From Mallotus nudiflorus (lineage: Eukaryota > Streptophyta > Magnoliopsida > Malpighiales > Euphorbiaceae), in NCBI GenBank assembly GCA_947683625.1, contig CANTUR010000239.1, positions 7,483,001 through 7,547,000 of the forward strand: a stretch of 64,000 bases of DNA, in the 5' to 3' direction. A model generated the notes under the pieces. It searched no databases. It saw only the letters and a program-made list of their open reading frames with translations, and was not told where the DNA came from. The position numbers were made by a program, and so were the translations under genes. Shown piece after piece: positions 59,911 to 64,000 of this stretch (position 1 is its first letter; each line of letters begins with the position of its first letter).

Positions 59911-61527
59911 TTTAATATATTGCAAAGGTTTTAATGTGGATAATAATTATAATTATAATTGTTGGTGATGAAATACAAATTTAATTGTTTAACTTTGGAT
60001 AATTAAGATTTTATATATGCTATTTATTTTAGTATGTGTATAATTGGAGAAATAAATATTATTAATTTTTATACTTTTGAGTGATGATTTCGGTCGGGGC
60101 AAATTGTAGTCTTGGGAGCCCGACTCGAGTGCGAATGGTTGTGTATTTTGGAAGTGCATTTTCTATGCAGGTTTGGCTCTACCTTTGGTAGAGAGATGTC
60201 CGTTTTACAGAGGAAACTCTGCCGAAATTTCGGTAGATTTTCTCGTAAAACGTGATATCCGTAAAATTTCTACCGTTAGTTAGGTTAACTCCTGTCGGTC
60301 GAGTCTCGTCCGGTTTTCATCAAGTCAGTTTGGAATTTTATTACTTTGTTGATTCCTGAATTTGATTCCTTAGTCGTGTTTTAAAAAGTCGATTCATTGT
60401 TTTCTTTTAGAGCATATCGGAGCAGAAGCTGTGAGACCGAGGCAGACGCGTGGTCGTCAGCCTTCCCATTCATCCTGTAAGTCGATAAAATGATATGTGC
60501 GTGTGTTTATTTAAAGAATGCATGCGCTCGTATTTCTATTATATTGATTATATGATTTATTTAATTAATGCTATCATTTACGAATTAAATGCAAATTATT
60601 TATTTAAAATCGATTTGAGAAATTTTGGTAGAACGAGCTACCTGGTGGGCCTCACCAGGACTATGTGCACATGGTAGAGATTGAGAGATGGATCTGATAA
60701 CTGTATGATTGATGAATGTTAAACTGGGACGGGTGCCTCGGTAGATGCCTTTGCTCTCGGGGACCGCCAGTGATTGGAAAGTCAATAATGGACTGGGATG
60801 GGTGCCTCGGTTGATGCCTTAGCTCTCGGGGACCGCCAGAGCCATATATTTGGATTAAGTGAATGACTACGGCTTGGTGCCTCGATTGATGCCCTTGCTC
60901 TCGGGGACCGGTAGTCTAGTTGGAATAAGTGGGCCCAGTTAGCCATTTAGACTTGGGTTTAGGGTTCTACCGAGATTTTCCAAAAGCTATACTTATATAT
61001 ATTATAAAATATTTTCACTATAAATATATATAGTTTTCAAAAAGGTTTTCAAACCGTACAGCTCTTTTATTGACTTACTCAGTGAGGTCTGATTCCCCTC
61101 AATTTATTTTTCAGGAGCTTGGGAGTTCGACCTCAGACTACCTCTACGCCGGATTTCTTCTTCACCGGCTATTTTACGTAGGTCATTATAAGCTGTACTG
61201 TGTACTAATCTAGGTTGCTGCAGTAGTATATGTATTACAGATTTGTATGGTTTAAACATAATTATGTAATTTATTTGTGTAAACCACGCTTGCGTATAAG
61301 ATTTAATATGATTTATAATAAGAGATGTTGAAATACATTATTATTTAAGCAGTTGAATTTGTGTATTCTGAGAAAAATCAGTTTGATAATGTGTTATGTT
61401 TTAAAGTAAAGTTTAATATGTGAATGGTTTATTTTCTTTTTCCTTTAGGCTTACTACGGGTTTCGGGGGCTTTATGCTTACCCATTCCTTAGTGTCGGTC
61501 ACGTGCCCTCGGTTTCGGGTCGTGACA
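58248..61527 (+). mobile_element. Solo LTR, Tekay family, 3.3 kb
   Basis: Starts TGTAATACCC, ends GGGTCGTGACA, perfect target duplication GCTAC (58243-58247, 61528-61532). Contains three long (AT)n runs (about 58529-58589, 58648-58736, 59856-59908) and a GC-rich leader (58790-59000) unrelated to those of the other copies and ending CACCG|GTGAGG. It also has the stem module (60176-60253), an exon-like 66-bp-type segment (about 60413-60477), three CTCGGGGACC-type repeats (about 60725-60915) and the conserved tail with TTTCCTTTAGGCTTACTACGG. Confidence 0.95.
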
Positions 61528-61532
61528 GCTAC

Positions 61533-61697
61533 AAACACTAAAGGAGCATAAACTTTATGCTAAGTTCTCAAAGTGTGATTTTTGCCTTGAAAGTGTGGCA
61601 TTCCTTGGGCACGTAGTGTCTAAGGATGACATTCAGATTTATCCATAGAAGATTGAGGCAGTATCTAAATGGCCTAGACCAATATCAATTACGGAGA
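61533..61697 (+). pseudogene. Duplicated RT fragment of element A
   Basis: Encodes HKLYAKFSKCDF, ESVAFLGHVVSKDDIQ and KIEAVSKWPRP, i.e. RT just downstream of the break at 30530. It stops mid-gene and passes into another Tat-like LTR unit at about 61698. It differs from the second copy (63507-63680) at roughly one base in ten. Confidence 0.9.
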
Positions 61698-62395
61698 TTC
61701 AAATTAAAATTAAAATTAAATCAAGATTAAATAAAATAAAAATAATGATAAACCTTTGTTGGAAGTCAGTGGCTTTTTGTATTGTTTTTGAGTTTTAGTT
61801 TTTATTTTGATATAATTTATGGCAAATAACAAAAGAAAAGTAGGTAAAAAAAAAAAAAAGGAAAAGTGGGCATGCTTTGGCTCATGGCTAAAAATTAGAA
61901 AAGTAGAGGAAATAGAATAAAAACCCTAGGAGCCTCCTATCTGAAAAGAGAAAATGACAAATAAGTATAACCTTAGTCATGTAACCCTATGTTAGGTTTA
62001 TGATAAAAATCAAATAAAACAAATTGTTTATTATTTATCTAATAAAAAAATTTATGATTATATTTATTTAATAAAATAAAAATAACAACCAATAAAAAAT
62101 AAGTATAAATATAAAATAAAATAAATAATAAAATAATAATAATAAATTACAGAGTGTCGGTTGGAACTGTGGATTTCTGACTAGAAATCTACATTTCCAA
62201 TTGGAAACATAGATTTTCGATTGGAAATCTACATTTCTGATGGTAACTTTTTTTATTATATTTTAAAAAAATTCTTTTTTTTTTATTTTTGAAATTTTTT
62301 TGTAAAAGAAATAATTAAAGGTAAGTCCTAAAAAATAAAATAAAATAAAAATAATATATAATTTATTTCAAAACCATTAAATCAAATTCAATAAA
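61698..62395 (-). repeat. Partial Tat-like LTR unit 5
   Basis: LTR-derived, with an internal deletion (AATAATGA joined to TAAACCTTTGTTGGAAG) and no polypurine tract or 91-bp array. It runs into unit 6 at an AT-rich point. Confidence 0.8.
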
Positions 62396-63501
62396 GATAA
62401 TTAAAATTAAAATTAAATCAAGATCAAATAAAATAATAATAATGAAAATAAAATTTACATAAAAGAATTAAAAAAAATAACAATTAAAGATTAAAAATTG
62501 ATAAAGAACAAATACAAATATTAGTAGAATAAATGAATGAAAAAAATAAAAAAAAAACTAAAAAGATGAAACAAAAAACGAATAAATAAAAAAATAGTAA
62601 AAGGAATGAACAATTGAAAATAATAGCTGCACCAAAAGAAGAGTAAAAATGAAATGGAATAAAAAAGTAAATGAATTAGTAAATCAATTGATAGTTAATG
62701 ATGATTGAAAAATAATAAACTAAGAAAACCAAACAAAATTAAATCGAAATAAATGAAAGGAAATGAAGAAAAGAATGGAATGCAGTATTGATTACCCCTC
62801 AGAGTTTGATCAACCTTTAATGGAAGCCTGTGACTTTTTGTATTATCTATGAGTTTTAGTTTTTATTTTAATCTAATTTATGGCAAAAAAACTAAAGAAA
62901 AGTACGTAAAAAAAAATCAAGAAAAGTGGGTATGCTTTGGCTCACGACTAAGAATTAGAAAAGTAGAGGAAATATAATAAAAACCCTAGGAGCCTCACTT
63001 GTCAAAAGAGATAATGACAAATATATATAACCTTAGTCTTGTAACCCTACATTAGGTTTAGGATAAAAATGAAATAAAATAGATTGTTTATTATTTATCT
63101 AATAAGAAACAAATTTATCATTATATTTATCCAATAAAATAAAAATAACAACCAATAAAAAATAAGTATAAAAATAAAATAAAATAATAAATAAAATAAA
63201 TAAATAATAAAAATAATAAAAAATTACGGAGTGCTAGTCGGAATTGTGGGTTTCCGACTGGAAATCTACATTTCCGATGGTAACCTTTTTTTTTTTTAAT
63301 TTTCTCTTTTTTTTTTTGAAATTTTTTTGTAAAAGAAATAATTAAAGGTAAATTCTAAAAAATAAAATAAAATAAAAATAATTTATAATTTATTTCAAAA
63401 CCAAGAAATCAGATCCGATAAATATAATTTCACAGTCAATTTTCATCATCAGATCCTCTGTAACGTCCAAACTTAAATTATCCAGAAATCAGGTGCTTAT
63501 A
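62396..63501 (-). repeat. Partial Tat-like LTR unit 6, outer end of the element
   Basis: LTR-derived and ends ..AGGTGCTTATA at the junction with element A RT, the second copy of the outer end seen at 58237. Confidence 0.82.
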
Positions 63502-64000
63502 ATAGTGCTACAGACACTAAGGGAGCATAAGCTATATGCTAAGTTCTCAAAGTGTGATTTTTAGCTTGAAAATGTGGCATTCCTTGGGCACATAGTGTTT
63601 AAGGATGACATTCAGGTTGATCCACAGAAGATTGAGGCAGTATTTAAATGGCCTAGGCCGACATCAATTACAAGGATTCAGAGTTTCCTAGGTTTGGCAG
63701 GATATTATAGGAGGTTTGTTTAGGATTTCTCAAGGATTGCAATACCTATGACTTTTCTAACTCAGAAGAATATGAAGTTTGTGTGATTAGAAGCATGTGA
63801 TAATAGCTTTTGACTGCTAAAGGTGAAGTTGACTACAACTCCAATGTTGACTTCGCTTATTAGAGAAGACAAGTTCATCATGTACTGTGATGCTTCTAGA
63901 GTTGCCCTATACTGTGTGTTGATGTAGAATGGTAGGGTAGTGGCTTACGCTTCTAGAAAATTAAAGAAGCACGAGCAGAATTATCCTACTCATGACTCAG
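63502..64000 (+). pseudogene. RT C-terminus and RNase H start of element A
   Basis: Continues the frame broken at 30530: LQTLREHKLYAKFSKCDF, ENVAFLGHIV, DPQKIEAVFKWPRPTSI, FLGLAGYYRRFV, then RNase H with IMYCDASRVALYCVL and ASRKLKKHEQNYPTHDS at the window edge. Stops at Trp and Gln positions show decay. The integrase and 3' LTR of A lie outside the window. Confidence 0.92.

Larger units (their letters stand above)
30531..63501 (-). mobile_element. Giant Tat/Ogre-like non-autonomous element, expanded and invaded
   Basis: The minus strand holds an LTR, a gag relic and a 3' LTR preceded by a polypurine tract, but I find no protease, RT or integrase of its own. The left end is TGATGGGG at 30531. 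The right end is ..GCTTATA at 63501, with an earlier duplicate end ..GCTTACA at 58237. Net of the two nested insertions and one duplicated flank it is about 19 kb. The right (5') side is not a normal LTR but a tandem series of LTR/3'-UTR units. Flanking ATTGT (30523-30527) and ATAGT (63502-63506) are a possible decayed target duplication. Lineage is inferred from the gag type and the repeat-rich 3' region. Confidence 0.7.

Noticed and set aside
30531..63501. The Tat-like insertion as simple tandem satellite without any element
   Set aside because: TG..CA LTR ends, a polypurine tract at the LTR edge, a Tat-type gag and insertion into a reading frame all point to an LTR element that was later amplified.

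Overview
The window looks like nuclear DNA from a repeat-rich angiosperm, probably a eudicot. It is very AT-rich, with long (AT)n microsatellites and layer upon layer of LTR retrotransposons of recognisable plant lineages: Ty1/copia, the Ty3/gypsy chromoviruses Tekay/Del and Reina-like, and Tat/Ogre-like. I see no convincing host gene, tRNA, rRNA or CRISPR array. The species cannot be named from what is here.

Layout, left to right. Positions 1-4281 hold a decayed Ty1/copia reverse transcriptase/RNase H region, split by a 2.9 kb solo LTR (865-3779) with a perfect 5-bp target-site duplication. Positions 4282-15890 are AT-rich intergenic DNA with a minus-strand gag relic (7740-9060), a fold-back MITE (12401-12790), a 112-bp tandem duplication and a degenerate minisatellite. 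Positions 15891-18948 are a chimeric Tekay-type LTR whose two ends point towards each other. At 19833 a Tekay-like element ('A') begins. It has a 5' LTR, primer-binding site, gag, protease and RT, and it runs past the right edge of the window.

Element A is split twice. At 24279-30219 it contains a complete but dead Reina-like chromovirus carrying an in-frame 558-bp tandem duplication of its zinc knuckle and protease. At 30531-63501 it contains a very large minus-strand Tat/Ogre-like element with a gag relic and no recognisable pol. Reading frame A stops at 30530 and resumes just after 63501. The large insertion was itself invaded by a nearly intact Tekay element ('B', 44855-55151, TSD AATAA, 1237-residue pol ORF) and by a 3.3 kb Tekay-family solo LTR (58248-61527, TSD GCTAC).

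The most unusual parts are: (i) tandem amplification of a ~2.2 kb unit made of LTR + polypurine tract + a 91-bp hairpin-rich minisatellite, which looks like a satellite being born from a retrotransposon 3' end; (ii) a multi-stem module kept in all Tekay-family LTRs here, with paired base changes; (iii) exon-like segments inside these long LTRs that suggest a spliced leader, plus unrelated GC-rich leader blocks at the same place in related LTRs; and (iv) the in-frame gag/protease duplication.
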